From: Crocosphaera watsonii WH 8501
GTDB taxonomy: Bacteria; Cyanobacteriota; Cyanobacteriia; Cyanobacteriales; Microcystaceae
Assembly (NCBI RefSeq): GCF_000167195.1
Contig: NZ_AADV02000001.1
Coordinates: forward strand, 496,001-560,000
Length of the DNA stretch: 64,000 nt
Direction of reading: 5' to 3'
This document shows, in pieces, positions 38,293 to 48,808 of the stretch; positions within the stretch are counted from its first letter, which is position 1; each line of letters begins with the position of its first letter. The position numbers and the translations under genes are program-made. Below the pieces are notes generated by a model, which did not search any database, was not told the origin of the DNA, and saw only the letters and a list, made by a program, of their open reading frames with translations.

Positions 38293-39801
38293 ATGACATT
38301 TTATCAAAGAGCCAGTGGGATTTTGTTGCACCCAACCTCTTTACCCAGTCGCTTTGGTATTGGTGACTTAGGTGAAAGTTCCTATCGCTTCATTGAATTT
38401 TTAGCAGCTAGTGGGCAAAATTTATGGCAAGTCTTACCCTTGGGACCCACAGGATTTGGCAATTCTCCTTATCTATCCTATTCGGCTTTTGCTGGCAACC
38501 CTCTATTAATTAGTCCAGATATTCTCTGTGGAGATGGTTTACTTACCAAAGCTGACTTAGATGCTTATCCAACTCTACCAGATGATCGAGTTGATTACGA
38601 TTTAGTCATTAAGCATAAGTTACCCTTACTAAAAAAAGCAAGTGATACCTTTAAAAATGGCAATTTCCACGAACTAAGAGGACAGTTTGACCAATTTTGC
38701 CAGAGTAATACCTATTGGTTAGATGATTATTCCTTATTTATGGCTATTCATGACGATAACCCTGAAAAAGCATGGTCCGAATGGGATCGAGACATTGCTA
38801 AACGGGAACATCACGCCTTACAAGCTTATGGGACTAAGTATGCAGAGGCAATTTTTTATCACAAGTTTTTACAGTTTGAATTTGTGCGTGAGTGGAAACG
38901 GGTAAAAAAATACGCCAATGACCGCAACATCAAGATTTTTGGGGATATTCCTATCTATGTGGCCTACGATGGCGCAGATGTTTGGTCTCATCCTGATATT
39001 TTCTGTGTTGACTCGGAAACTTTAGAAGTGAACTTAATGGCAGGTGTTCCCCCGGATTATTTTAGTGAAACTGGTCAATTATGGGGCAATCCCGTTTATA
39101 ACTGGCAAAGACTTAAGGAAACGGGTTTCAGTTGGTGGATTGAACGGTTTAGAGGGACTTTAGAATACTATGACGTGGTTAGGGTTGACCATTTCCGAGG
39201 GTTTGAAGGCTATTGGGCCGTTCCTAAAGGGGAAAAGACTGCTATAAATGGCCAATGGTTACCAGCTCCAGGAAATGACCTTTTTGCCTGTCTCAAGGAA
39301 ACATTGGGAACCTTACCCATCGTCGCCGAAGATTTAGGGGTGATCACCGCCGAAGTGGAAGCTTTGCGGGATAGGTATGAGTTTCCAGGGATGAAGATAT
39401 TACACTTCGCTTTTGATTCGGATCGGTCTAATCCTTTCTTGCCCTACAATTATTACAATCGTAATTGTGTGGTTTATACAGGAACCCATGACAATGACAC
39501 AACCGTTGGCTGGTTTGCTGAACGAAATTTTGAACAACGAACGAGGGTAACAAATTATTTGGATGGTATTTCTCCTCAAGGGATACACTGGAGCTTAGTT
39601 GCTTGCGCTATGAGTTCGGTAGCGAATCAAGCGGTGTTCCCTTTACAGGACATTTTGGGTTCAGAAAGTGATTGTCGTATGAATACCCCAGGTTTAGCTG
39701 CTGGTAACTGGGAATGGCGATATCGTCAGGAAATGTTGACCCCAAAATTAACAGAATATTTGCATCAAATGACCCAATTATACGGAAGACTTCCTTCTTA
39801 A
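38293..39801 (+). CDS. malQ: 4-alpha-glucanotransferase (amylomaltase)
   Basis: 502 aa GH77 enzyme. Active-site blocks are present: nucleophile Asp in VRVDHFRGFEGYW (about residue 297), acid/base Glu in VAEDLGVI (about 342), and Asp in GTHDNDTT (about 397), plus GVPPDYFSETGQLWGNP. It rearranges alpha-1,4-glucans in glycogen breakdown. It stands as a single gene. Confidence 0.97.
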   Translation: MTFYQRASGILLHPTSLPSRFGIGDLGESSYRFIEFLAASGQNLWQVLPLGPTGFGNSPYLSYSAFAGNPLLISPDILCGDGLLTKADLDAYPTLPDDRVDYDLVIKHKLPLLKKASDTFKNGNFHELRGQFDQFCQSNTYWLDDYSLFMAIHDDNPEKAWSEWDRDIAKREHHALQAYGTKYAEAIFYHKFLQFEFVREWKRVKKYANDRNIKIFGDIPIYVAYDGADVWSHPDIFCVDSETLEVNLMAGVPPDYFSETGQLWGNPVYNWQRLKETGFSWWIERFRGTLEYYDVVRVDHFRGFEGYWAVPKGEKTAINGQWLPAPGNDLFACLKETLGTLPIVAEDLGVITAEVEALRDRYEFPGMKILHFAFDSDRSNPFLPYNYYNRNCVVYTGTHDNDTTVGWFAERNFEQRTRVTNYLDGISPQGIHWSLVACAMSSVANQAVFPLQDILGSESDCRMNTPGLAAGNWEWRYRQEMLTPKLTEYLHQMTQLYGRLPS

Positions 39802-39845
39802 TGTCTAGAATGTAATAGCAGTAAAGAGACAGGATCGGTCTATCT

Positions 39846-40382
39846 ATGGGTTTTTCACCTGAACGCTCTGTTGATGACAAGGAGAGCAGAGGAAAGTTCA
39901 TCGGCTTTACTTTCTTTTGTTTAGCCATTGTTATGGTGACTTATAGCACTTTTGGCTGGTATGTAGGTAGTTCTGCGATCGCCTGGAGTCATTGGTTAGC
40001 TAACCAAGGGGAAGCTTGGGGATGGGTTTTAAAGGATGAAGTAATCTTCTTGCTGCTTCATCTTCTAGCAGCAGGAGTCGTTTTACTAATAACCGCTAGT
40101 TTAGCCGCTCCTGTCGCTATCATCACCATTGTTTTTGGTAGTAGCTTTAAATCGGATAATAAAGCTATTATCGCAGTGTTATTATGGTCGTTTGTGGCAG
40201 TCGTCATGCTGCGTTGGATTGGGGATTTTTCCCGCATTCTTTTGTTACTTTCTGCTGCTATTTTAGCTAAACTAGAGTTACAAAAACTAGGGTATCCTCA
40301 ATGGCTAGTTATGTTTCTCTTAATCATCATTTGTTTAGGTGGGTTTACTTTAGGATTACTGGGTTATTACCAGTTGCAATAA
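39846..40382 (+). CDS. Integral membrane protein of unknown function
   Basis: 178 aa, five likely membrane helices (for example FIGFTFFCLAIVMVTYSTF, LLLHLLAAGVVLLI, WLVMFLLIIICLGGFTLGLL). A short acidic N-terminus is cytosolic-looking. It follows malQ by 45 bp and ends 3 bp before the end of a convergent gene. No family recognised. Confidence 0.7.
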   Translation: MGFSPERSVDDKESRGKFIGFTFFCLAIVMVTYSTFGWYVGSSAIAWSHWLANQGEAWGWVLKDEVIFLLLHLLAAGVVLLITASLAAPVAIITIVFGSSFKSDNKAIIAVLLWSFVAVVMLRWIGDFSRILLLLSAAILAKLELQKLGYPQWLVMFLLIIICLGGFTLGLLGYYQLQ

Positions 40383-40385
40383 CTT

Positions 40386-41939
40386 TTATTTGTACTGAGT
40401 CAGAGGTTTCTCTTGGCGAAGGGCGCGAGTTTGTTCTAGAATGTTCTCAATATTTTCTTGGGAGAGATTTTGAATATAGTTTATCTTAATTTCTTCCAAT
40501 AGATCATTGAGTAAAGATTCAATTTGTTCAATACTATGTTCTGCTTGTAATTCGCTTCCTAAAGATTTACTAAATTTCTCAACCAACTTTTCTAATAGTC
40601 GATCAAAGTCTGGATCTTCTATTAATAGTCCTTGCAGTCCAACGGATAACCCTTGATACAGTTGAGACACTAATCTTTCTGTTAGTTGGCTTTGCATTAC
40701 TTTAACCCCTGGCACGTTTTCTAAGCCTTGATAAGCAGGGGTTTGGGTTAACGCCTTGTCTACATTATAGCGTAAAAATTCCTCTGCCTCGGTACGAATT
40801 TCAGGAATAACTTTATTAATAATTAAATTAGCCATGAGTTTCACTAATTCTGAAGTCTCATTAACATCGTTAATATCAATATATTGCGTGGTATTTTGTT
40901 TAATTAGAACTTCACGAATGGTTCCATTATTAATAGTTCCTTGAACTTGATCCACAACTTGAATAATAACAACTTCTGTAATATCTTGGGCAATTCCTGC
41001 TACAAATCCTTGACTTGCTTGTTTTTTAATTGCTTTGAAATCAATTAACTTTGCCTGGTCTAAACGAATAGTTAAAGGAATAATTCTTAGGAAACGAAAT
41101 ATAGGGATAAGCAAGAAAATATCGTACCAACGCCATAAGGTAGCATCGAACCAACTAACCCCAGCATGACGACGGCTAATGAACCATGTTCTTGCTAAAA
41201 ATCCTGTCAAAAATAACAGAAAGAAAGGGGTATCAATTAAACCAAAATTATCAAAAGGTTCCCCACTTTCTCCCACAGGACGAAAGTAGTTAGTTGCAAT
41301 TAAAGGGGCAATCTCTTGGTCAAAAAAATCTAGTTCATTTCGCCAACCATTTTGCTGGAAATTTTTAGCACTCCAAAACTTCCTAAAAGAATCTTTTGCC
41401 GAACTTTCTGGGTTATCAAAGACGTGTCTTCGAATCTTATTTTTAATGCGTTCTAATGTCCCTGTTTTATTAGCTATTTGAAAGGGATTTTGTTTGACCA
41501 TTTCCACACTTCTTTGACGGAGATCAACTAGGATTTCATCAATATTTTGCTGAGTTTCTTTTGTTTCTGTTAAATTAGAATCCGTAAATGCTTGTTGACT
41601 GATAAGCTGATTAACAGCTTCATTCAAATCTTCTACTCTTCGTAAATATTGATCAGTATCTCGATAAGGCTCAATGCCTTTGATAATATCGTACTGAGTA
41701 ATTAATTGTGATAAACGACTAGGTATAGGTAGTAGAGTAATTTCTCTTTCAAATGTACCAATTTTTATGGACCAGGTAATTCTCTCCTGTATCAAAAAAT
41801 CTCGCAAAGGAATATAACTTAAATCAAAAATTACTAATATATAATTGGCTAAGACTATCGAGGCCATAATTTTCTCAAACCAAAGACGGGGGCGCAAGAA
41901 TTTTGTTTGAGATCCTGGAGACACTTTTGTTATTGTCAT
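40386..41939 (-). CDS. Large membrane protein of unknown function with S4-like segment
   Basis: 517 aa. Helices near residues 27-45 (IVLANYILVIFDLSYI), 225-245 (FFLLFLTGFLARTWFI) and 268-290; the last reads IFLLIPIFRFLRIIPLTIRL, with Arg every few residues as in voltage-sensor S4 helices. Long helical soluble stretches surround them, including a C-terminal 200 residues rich in heptads. Ion-channel relation is a guess from texture. It is conserved-looking and complete, with its own promoter region shared divergently with the AAA/WD40 gene. Confidence 0.7.
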   Translation of the reverse strand: MTITKVSPGSQTKFLRPRLWFEKIMASIVLANYILVIFDLSYIPLRDFLIQERITWSIKIGTFEREITLLPIPSRLSQLITQYDIIKGIEPYRDTDQYLRRVEDLNEAVNQLISQQAFTDSNLTETKETQQNIDEILVDLRQRSVEMVKQNPFQIANKTGTLERIKNKIRRHVFDNPESSAKDSFRKFWSAKNFQQNGWRNELDFFDQEIAPLIATNYFRPVGESGEPFDNFGLIDTPFFLLFLTGFLARTWFISRRHAGVSWFDATLWRWYDIFLLIPIFRFLRIIPLTIRLDQAKLIDFKAIKKQASQGFVAGIAQDITEVVIIQVVDQVQGTINNGTIREVLIKQNTTQYIDINDVNETSELVKLMANLIINKVIPEIRTEAEEFLRYNVDKALTQTPAYQGLENVPGVKVMQSQLTERLVSQLYQGLSVGLQGLLIEDPDFDRLLEKLVEKFSKSLGSELQAEHSIEQIESLLNDLLEEIKINYIQNLSQENIENILEQTRALRQEKPLTQYK

Positions 41940-42112
41940 AGAGAAATCACACCACCTATAAAAATTTTACTAAAGTTATTATAAAGGAACTTTCTCATTT
42001 GTCTAGGAAGTCTAGACTTTTATTACTATAGTAAGAGATATCTGACTGAGATGATAAGTTAGCTATTTCTTCATCTTAGTTCTCATACTCTGTCACTAAC
42101 TCAATATTAAGA

Positions 42113-45100
42113 ATGACTGCAAATATTCAAAAATCCTATAGCTATAAAGTGGGTGGAAGTCTAGGTTTTGCTCATCCTACTTATGTAGAAAGACAAGCAG
42201 ATCAAACCCTTTTAACCGCTTTAACAGCAGGTAAATTTTGCTATGTTTTTAACTGTCGTCAAATGGGAAAATCAAGTTTAAGAGTACGTGCAATGCACCA
42301 ACTACAAGCAAAAGGAATGAGTTGTGCTTCTGTTGATATTACCAGTTTAGGCAGTGATATTAGTCAAAAACAATGGTATAGCGGTATCATCACCCAATTA
42401 TTTTTAGGGTTTAATTTAATTGGCAAAGTTAACTTAAAAGTTTGGCTCAGAGAACGAGAAGAATTATCAGGTATTCAAAAATTTAGTGAGTTTTTAGAAG
42501 AGGTATTACTGGTTCATTGTCTCGGAGAAAAGGTTTATATTTTTATCGATGAAATTGATAAGATTCTCAGCTTGAATTTTTCTCTAGATGATTTTTTTTC
42601 CGTGATCCGTTTCTTTTATAATCAAAGGGCAGAAAACCCTAAATTTAATAGATTAGTATTCTCTTTATTTGGAGTTGCTACCCCAACAGATTTAATTCAA
42701 GATAAAACCCAAACCCCTTTTAATATTGGCTTTCCTATTGAATTAACTGGATTTACTTCAAAAGAAATAGAACCCTTAGCCCCCGGTTTAACTTCTATTA
42801 CTGACCATCCTCAAAAGGTTCTTGAGACAATTTTAGACTGGACAGGGGGGCAACCTTTTTTAACCCAAAAAGTTTGTGATTTACTGTTAACTCAAGGTAA
42901 GATTATTCCTGCTGGTCAAGAAAAAGAATGGGTCAATAAACTCATCAGAGAGTTTATTGTTGAAAATTGGGAATCCCACGATGAACCCGTGCATCTAAAA
43001 ACCATTAGAGAGCGAATTTTTAGGCAGGAAAAAAGAGCAGGAAGACTGTTAGGTATGTATCAACAAATCTTGCAAGAGGGTTTCTTAAAAAGTGATGAGA
43101 GTTCGGAACAAACAGAATTAAGATTATCTGGTTTGGTGGTTAAAAAAGATGGCAACTTAGTTGCTTATAATAAAATATATCAATCTGTATTTAATGAAGA
43201 ATGGGTAAAAAAAGAATTAGAAAAGATTAGACCTTATTCTGAAATGTTAACAGGTTGGATGAATTCTAATTATGAAGACGATTCTCGCTTATTAAGAGGT
43301 AAACTTCTCAAAGATGCTCTAAGTTGGGCAATGGATAAAAGCTTGAGTGATCTTGATTATCGATTTTTAACCGAAAGTCAAAACTTAGATAAACGGGAAG
43401 CAGAAATTAATCTCAAAGCTCAACAAAAAGCTAATGAGATTTTAACCAGAGCGAACCAAAAAGCTCAACGAATGATCCGCTTAGGCATGACAATTTTAGG
43501 GGTTTCTGTAGTAGGTGCAACTTTTGCATTTACTCAAGCTAGGATAGCCTTTCAGAAGCAAAGAGAAGCCCAAATAGGTACTCAACTAGAGCGAAGTGGA
43601 GATAGTGCTTGGCGACAATTTGAATTTGAACAATTAGACGGCTTAGTATCAGCAATAGAAGCTAATCAAGAATTAAAAACTATTGTCAAAGATCAACGAC
43701 TTTTAGAAGATTATCCCGCCACTAGCCCTATTTCTGCTCTAGAACAAATTCTTAACCGTATCCAAGAAAAAAATAAATTAATCGGCCATCAAGATGCGGT
43801 TAATAGTGTTACCTTTAGTCGTGATGGTCAATGGATAGCCACCGCTTCCAGTGATGGAACCATTCGTTTATGGAACCGACAAGGGCAACAAAAAGCTGTT
43901 TTAAGGGGCCACGAAGGTAATATTTATGGGGTAGCTTTTAGTCCCGATAGCCAAACCCTGGCCACTGCGGCCCAGGATGATACTGCTAGGGTGTGGAACC
44001 TACAAGGGAAACAACTGGCCTTGCTTAAGGGTCATGATGCTTCGGTTTATAGTGTTACCTTTAGTCCAGATGGTCAACGTCTTGCCACCACTTCACGGGA
44101 TAATACTGCCAGAGTTTGGGATAAACAAGGAAATTCCCTCTTAGTGTTGAAAGGTCATAAGAAATCCGTGGATGACGTTGCTTTTAGTCCCGATGGTCAA
44201 TATATTGCTACGGCCTCACGGGATGGAACCGCCAAGTTATGGGATAGTCAAGGAAATTTAAGGAAAACTTTACAGGAAAAGGCAACACCTTTGTTTAGTA
44301 TTAGTTTTAGTCTCGATAGTCAACGTATCGCCGCAGGGGCTAGGGATGGAACCATTTACATTTGGGATAAACAGGGAAATTTGACCTTAAATTTGAACGG
44401 TCATCAAGAATTGGTCAATAGTGTTGTCTTTAGTCAAGACGGCAACTTAATAGCCAGTGGTTCGAGTGATGGAACCGCTAGACTTTGGAGTACAGAGGGA
44501 GAAGAGATAACAGTTTTAAAAGGTCACCAAGATCCTATTTATGATGTGGCTTTGAATTATCAAAGCACAGAATTAGCTACCGCTTCCAGTGATGGCAAGG
44601 TTAAATTGTGGGCTGTTAAACAAACTCTAAATAATGGGTTTAATACCTTAGATAGTTATGTTACCAGTGCTGACTTTTCTGAGGATGGTAAATTCTTAGC
44701 GATCGCCGATGAAAGGGGTCAGGTTTATACCTGGAATTTACAGGGAAAAAATCTAGAAAAATTTGAGGCGCATGGTAGTGGAATTAATGCCATTCGTATC
44801 GCTCCCAATGGGCAAATAATGGCTACAACTGCTAATAATGGGGTGGTAAAAATATGGGATTTACAAGGGAATTTATTGGGAAATTTGAGGGATAATAAGG
44901 TGAGAATTTATAGCCTTGATTTTAGTTCTGATAGCAAAAAGTTAGTCCTGGCAAATCGTTCGGGAGAAGTGGAACTATGGGATTTAGAAAAGCAGCCCTA
45001 TCAATTAATTAAAAAATTTCAAGCTCATGAAGATACCATCAACCATATTGTTTTTAATCAAAACAGTACCAAAATAGCCACTGCATCCGCCGATAAAACC

Positions 45101-45634
45101 GTCAAAGTCTGGGATAAGCAAGGGAATTTAGAACGATTATTATCTGGACACCAAGAGAGGGTTAATTGGTTGAGTTTTGCTCCAAATAGCAACTATTTAG
45201 CCACAGCATCGGAAGATAGCACTATCAAGTTATGGGACTCAAAAGGAGAATTGATTACCACATTAAAAAGCGATTTATTTCCTATTTCCCGTGTGAATTT
45301 TAGTTCTGATGGAGAGTATTTTGTCACCGCTTCTCAAGATGGAACAGTAAGATTATGGGATCGAGAAGGAAAACTACATACAAAGATGAAAGGTTATCAA
45401 GAATCCCTGGAAAGTGTCAAATTTACCCCCGATAATCAAACCATACTGACAGTGGCTAGAGATGGTACAGTAAAAATGTGGCCTCTAGAATCAGAATTTG
45501 TTCGCTTAAGTTCACTTTTAGAGCAGGGATGTCATTGGTTAAAAGATTATTTAATTAGCCATCCCTCTGAGCAGCCTAAATTATCCAGTTGTCCTCATTC
45601 AAATGATGCCAAAAAACCCTTAACTCAATATTAA
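42113..45634 (+). CDS. AAA-like NTPase with 14 WD40 repeats
   Basis: 1173 aa. Residues 1-380 are the AAA-like (AAA_35-type) domain: YSYKVGGSLGFAHPTYVERQ, Walker-A-like NCRQMGKSSLRVRAM, and VYIFIDEIDKIL. A coiled segment and one membrane helix (MIRLGMTILGVSVVGATFAF, about residue 456) follow. From about residue 555 there are 14 WD40 units (GHQDAVNSVTFSRDG ... GTIRLWN), enough for two seven-bladed propellers. Such proteins are thought to be sensor/scaffold modules in cyanobacterial signalling or conflict systems; no effector domain is present here. Frame is intact. Confidence 0.9.
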   Translation: MTANIQKSYSYKVGGSLGFAHPTYVERQADQTLLTALTAGKFCYVFNCRQMGKSSLRVRAMHQLQAKGMSCASVDITSLGSDISQKQWYSGIITQLFLGFNLIGKVNLKVWLREREELSGIQKFSEFLEEVLLVHCLGEKVYIFIDEIDKILSLNFSLDDFFSVIRFFYNQRAENPKFNRLVFSLFGVATPTDLIQDKTQTPFNIGFPIELTGFTSKEIEPLAPGLTSITDHPQKVLETILDWTGGQPFLTQKVCDLLLTQGKIIPAGQEKEWVNKLIREFIVENWESHDEPVHLKTIRERIFRQEKRAGRLLGMYQQILQEGFLKSDESSEQTELRLSGLVVKKDGNLVAYNKIYQSVFNEEWVKKELEKIRPYSEMLTGWMNSNYEDDSRLLRGKLLKDALSWAMDKSLSDLDYRFLTESQNLDKREAEINLKAQQKANEILTRANQKAQRMIRLGMTILGVSVVGATFAFTQARIAFQKQREAQIGTQLERSGDSAWRQFEFEQLDGLVSAIEANQELKTIVKDQRLLEDYPATSPISALEQILNRIQEKNKLIGHQDAVNSVTFSRDGQWIATASSDGTIRLWNRQGQQKAVLRGHEGNIYGVAFSPDSQTLATAAQDDTARVWNLQGKQLALLKGHDASVYSVTFSPDGQRLATTSRDNTARVWDKQGNSLLVLKGHKKSVDDVAFSPDGQYIATASRDGTAKLWDSQGNLRKTLQEKATPLFSISFSLDSQRIAAGARDGTIYIWDKQGNLTLNLNGHQELVNSVVFSQDGNLIASGSSDGTARLWSTEGEEITVLKGHQDPIYDVALNYQSTELATASSDGKVKLWAVKQTLNNGFNTLDSYVTSADFSEDGKFLAIADERGQVYTWNLQGKNLEKFEAHGSGINAIRIAPNGQIMATTANNGVVKIWDLQGNLLGNLRDNKVRIYSLDFSSDSKKLVLANRSGEVELWDLEKQPYQLIKKFQAHEDTINHIVFNQNSTKIATASADKTVKVWDKQGNLERLLSGHQERVNWLSFAPNSNYLATASEDSTIKLWDSKGELITTLKSDLFPISRVNFSSDGEYFVTASQDGTVRLWDREGKLHTKMKGYQESLESVKFTPDNQTILTVARDGTVKMWPLESEFVRLSSLLEQGCHWLKDYLISHPSEQPKLSSCPHSNDAKKPLTQY

Positions 45635-45841
45635 TATTTCATTTTGTTACAAAATATAGGGGTTTACACTGCCCAAGTTGACCAGGCTATGTTAGGGTAT
45701 AAATGATTGAGAGTTTTTCGAGTTCGGTTTCAGCATTGGTTATGATTAGTAATTGGTTCTTTCCTGTCTACATCGCCTGGTGGGTTTCCGAAATTTTAGT
45801 TGATTCTCTCGTAACCCTATAACTAATTTTGGAGATATCCC

Positions 45842-46126
45842 ATGACAATCTATGTAGGCAATATATCTTATGATGTAACCCCTGAGGATTTAACAGAGGT
45901 TTTCGGCGATTATGGTACGGTTAAACGAGTTTCCCTGCCCACAGATCGTGAAACAGGAAAACCTAGAGGATTTGGTTTTGTAGAAATGGACAACGATGAC
46001 GAAGAAACGGCCGCCATCGAAGAGCTAGACGGTGCTGAATGGCTAGGAAGACAGATGAGAGTCAACAAAGCAAAACCTCGTGAGAACAAAGGTGGAAGTT
46101 TTCCTAAGCAGAAAAGTTTTTCTTAG
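45842..46126 (+). CDS. RNA-binding protein with single RRM (Rbp family)
   Basis: 94 aa. RNP2 is IYVGNISY and RNP1 is KPRGFGFVEM; a short basic tail ends PKQKSFS. These cyanobacterial proteins bind RNA in the cytosol, and several are cold-induced. The roughly 200-bp leader (45635-45841) lacks an ORF and may be a regulated 5' untranslated region; GGAGAT precedes the ATG. A terminator follows. Confidence 0.95.
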   Translation: MTIYVGNISYDVTPEDLTEVFGDYGTVKRVSLPTDRETGKPRGFGFVEMDNDDEETAAIEELDGAEWLGRQMRVNKAKPRENKGGSFPKQKSFS

Positions 46127-46167
46127 TAAGATCCGACTAAAAAGTATCTATAGTTTCCTTAATTACT

Positions 46168-46200
46168 CGCGCTTTTCGTCCTCAAAAAAGCGTGTTTTTT
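46168..46200 (+). terminator. Terminator after the rbp gene
   Basis: CGCTTTT pairs with AAAAGCG (with two more outer pairs) around a 9-base loop, followed by a run of six T at 46195-46200. The remaining gap to ndhB (46201-46394) shows no further feature. Confidence 0.8.
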
Positions 46201-46394
46201 GTTATTGAAACAAAAGAACTAGGTGTCAAGCATATGATATATCAACCCATATTTCCCATGGGCTGAAGTTGAGAATGGCAGGAAGAAGCCTAAAATGTAG
46301 TTAGATTTGATAGTATTTTTAGATGGGGACTTCTTGTAACATTTTTGTTAATGTAATGGTGTCTTTTTGCCAAAACTTTGTTATTAACTAACCT

Positions 46395-47960
46395 ATGGAC
46401 TTTTCTAGTAACGTTGCCAGTCAACTAAATGCGGTGACAATTCTACCGGAAGGAATTGTTATCATTACCTTGATGCTGGTTCTCATTGGTGATCTGATTG
46501 GGGGTCGTAATGCCAGAACATGGCTACCCTACTTCGCTATCGCTGGTTTATTAGCGGCTTTATTTGCCCTTTACCGAGCTTGGGATAGCCCTGATACCTT
46601 GGGGTTTCTCGGGGCGTTTGATGGGGATAATTTAAGTATTGTCTTCCGCGGGATTATCGCCTTATGCACTATTGTCACCCTTCTCATGTCTATTCGCTAC
46701 GTGGAACAGACGGGAACCTCCCTGGCGGAATTCATCGCCATCATGTTAACAGCTACTTTGGGGGGAATGTTTCTCTCCGGGGCTAATGAGTTGGTGATGA
46801 TTTTTATCTCTTTGGAGATGTTGAGTATCTCTTCTTATCTGATGACGGGATACATGAAGCGAGATCCTCGTTCTAATGAAGCTGCTTTAAAATATCTGTT
46901 GATCGGAGCTTCGAGTTCGGCTATTTTTCTCTACGGTAGTTCCTTGTTATACGGTTTATCGGGAGGGGAAACCACTCTAAACGCAATTTCAGAGAAAATT
47001 TTGACCAACGATAGTAGTTCTTCTTTGGGACTGGCGATCGCTTTAGTATTCATTGTTGCAGGTATTGCCTTTAAAATTTCTGCTGTTCCTTTCCACCAAT
47101 GGACCCCCGATGTCTATGAGGGTTCCCCAACTCCGGTGGTGGCGTTTCTCTCGGTGGGATCGAAAGCAGCAGGGTTCGCCTTAGCTATTCGCTTACTTGT
47201 AACGGCTTTTGCTTCTATTGTGGATCAATGGCATTTAATTTTCACCGCCTTGGCTATCCTCAGTATGGTTTTGGGTAATGTGGTAGCTTTGACCCAAACT
47301 AGCATGAAACGGATGTTAGCCTATTCTTCCATAGGCCAAGCTGGGTTTGTGATGATTGGTTTAACGGCCGGAACCGATGCTGGATACTCTAGCATGGTGT
47401 TTTACTTATTAGTTTATCTGTTCATGAACTTAGGAGCCTTTAGTGGGGTGATTTTGTTCTCCCTACGCACCGGAACTGATCAAATTAGTGAATACGCAGG
47501 ACTTTATCAAAAAGATCCCCTTTTAACTTTAGGGTTAAGTCTTTGTTTACTGTCTTTAGGGGGTATTCCTCCCCTGGCTGGATTTTTTGGCAAGATTTAT
47601 ATTTTTTGGGCTGGTTGGCAAGCAGGACTTTATGGCCTAGTTATACTGGCTTTAGTAGCTAGTGTGGTATCTATTTACTATTACATCCGTGTGGTGAAAA
47701 TGATGGTAGTAAAAGAACCCCAGGAGATGTCCGATGCAGTTAAAAACTATCCCGAAATTCAATGGAATTTACAGGGAATGCGTCCTTTACAAGTGGGATT
47801 AGTGTTATCGGTCATAGCCACCTCTCTGGCAGGGATTTTATCTAATCCTCTCTTTACTTTAGCCAACAATTCTGTGACCACTACCCCGATTTTACAATCA
47901 TCGGTGGTTAATACTCGTATTTCTCAAGTGGAAACTCCTTCTCCTAGCATTAACCCATAA
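46395..47960 (+). CDS. ndhB: NAD(P)H-quinone oxidoreductase subunit 2
   Basis: 521 aa, about 14 membrane helices. Typical blocks: [40 protein letters not shown], and [16 protein letters not shown]. It is an antiporter-like proton-pumping subunit of NDH-1 in thylakoids, used in respiration and cyclic electron flow. Single gene with a stem-loop after it. Confidence 0.97.
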   Translation: MDFSSNVASQLNAVTILPEGIVIITLMLVLIGDLIGGRNARTWLPYFAIAGLLAALFALYRAWDSPDTLGFLGAFDGDNLSIVFRGIIALCTIVTLLMSIRYVEQTGTSLAEFIAIMLTATLGGMFLSGANELVMIFISLEMLSISSYLMTGYMKRDPRSNEAALKYLLIGASSSAIFLYGSSLLYGLSGGETTLNAISEKILTNDSSSSLGLAIALVFIVAGIAFKISAVPFHQWTPDVYEGSPTPVVAFLSVGSKAAGFALAIRLLVTAFASIVDQWHLIFTALAILSMVLGNVVALTQTSMKRMLAYSSIGQAGFVMIGLTAGTDAGYSSMVFYLLVYLFMNLGAFSGVILFSLRTGTDQISEYAGLYQKDPLLTLGLSLCLLSLGGIPPLAGFFGKIYIFWAGWQAGLYGLVILALVASVVSIYYYIRVVKMMVVKEPQEMSDAVKNYPEIQWNLQGMRPLQVGLVLSVIATSLAGILSNPLFTLANNSVTTTPILQSSVVNTRISQVETPSPSINP

Positions 47961-47966
47961 TTTTCT

Positions 47967-47991
47967 GTAGTGTGGGCATTGCCCACACTAC
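47967..47991 (+). terminator. Stem-loop after ndhB
   Basis: GTAGTGTGGGC pairs perfectly with GCCCACACTAC around three bases, 6 bases after the stop. No T-run follows, so it may stabilise the mRNA end or work with another factor. Confidence 0.6.
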
Positions 47992-48088
47992 TACTTGATA
48001 AACTTACAAACCTGAGTTCGATATAAGGAAATTTATAGACAACTGGTCAAAATTAAGAGTCTTAAACCCTGATTATCTGATGGAAAAA

Positions 48089-48126
48089 ACTCGAACTCCG
48101 AACTCCGAACTCCTAACACCGAACTC
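48089..48126. repeat. Heptamer repeat, TCCGAAC units
   Basis: Three to five imperfect copies of the 7-mer TCCGAAC (or its complement GTTCGGA), the last reaching the purQ stop. The same unit in the opposite sense forms a longer array at 55752-55793. Such short tandem repeats are common in cyanobacterial intergenic DNA. Confidence 0.7.
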
Positions 48127-48808
48127 AGCTTACAAGTAATCCTTCAAATAAGATCCGCCCTTCTGTTGCCCTTGTAAGGGGATCAGAAGCCCTTTCCGGG
48201 TGGGGCATCATTCCCAAGACATTACCCTGTTTATTGCTAATTCCTGCAATATTAGAAAGGGAACCATTGGGGTTTGTATCTTCGCTTATTTCTCCCGATA
48301 AGTTGCAGTAGCGAAAAATAATTTGTTGGTTATCTTCTAACCCTTTGATTGTCTCTTCATCCCCATAATAACGCCCCTCTCCGTGGGCAACTGGGAGGGT
48401 AATGACTTGTTGAGGGGTGTATTTTTTTGTCCAAGGTAATTGATTATTTTCTACCCTGACTGGAATGCGATCGCAGATAAAATGTAAATCTCGGTTACGG
48501 ATGAGGGCCCCTGGTAATAAACCTACTTCTGTTAACACTTGAAAACCGTTACAGATCCCTAACACTAATTTACCTTGGTTAGCGTGTTCTATGACCGATC
48601 GCATCACAGGGGAAAAACGAGCGATCGCCCCACAGCGAAGATAGTCGCCATAACTAAACCCTCCAGGGATGACCATAACATCAATATCGCTGATATCCGT
48701 GTCTTGATGCCAGATCATGCGGGTGGGTTGATCGAGTAATCCTTCTATAACGGTTACTAGATCGCGATCGCAGTTTGATCCAGGAAAAACAATAACTCCA
48801 AACTTCAT
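48125..48808 (-). CDS. purQ: Phosphoribosylformylglycinamidine synthase glutaminase subunit
   Basis: 227 aa class I glutaminase: GVIVFPGSNCDRDLV at the start, nucleophile Cys in LGICNGFQVL, HGEGRYYGDE, and MMPHPERA. It delivers ammonia to PurL in purine synthesis. It overlaps purS by one base (TAATG), so both chains are made in step. PurL is not in the window. Confidence 0.97.
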   Translation of the reverse strand: MKFGVIVFPGSNCDRDLVTVIEGLLDQPTRMIWHQDTDISDIDVMVIPGGFSYGDYLRCGAIARFSPVMRSVIEHANQGKLVLGICNGFQVLTEVGLLPGALIRNRDLHFICDRIPVRVENNQLPWTKKYTPQQVITLPVAHGEGRYYGDEETIKGLEDNQQIIFRYCNLSGEISEDTNPNGSLSNIAGISNKQGNVLGMMPHPERASDPLTRATEGRILFEGLLVS

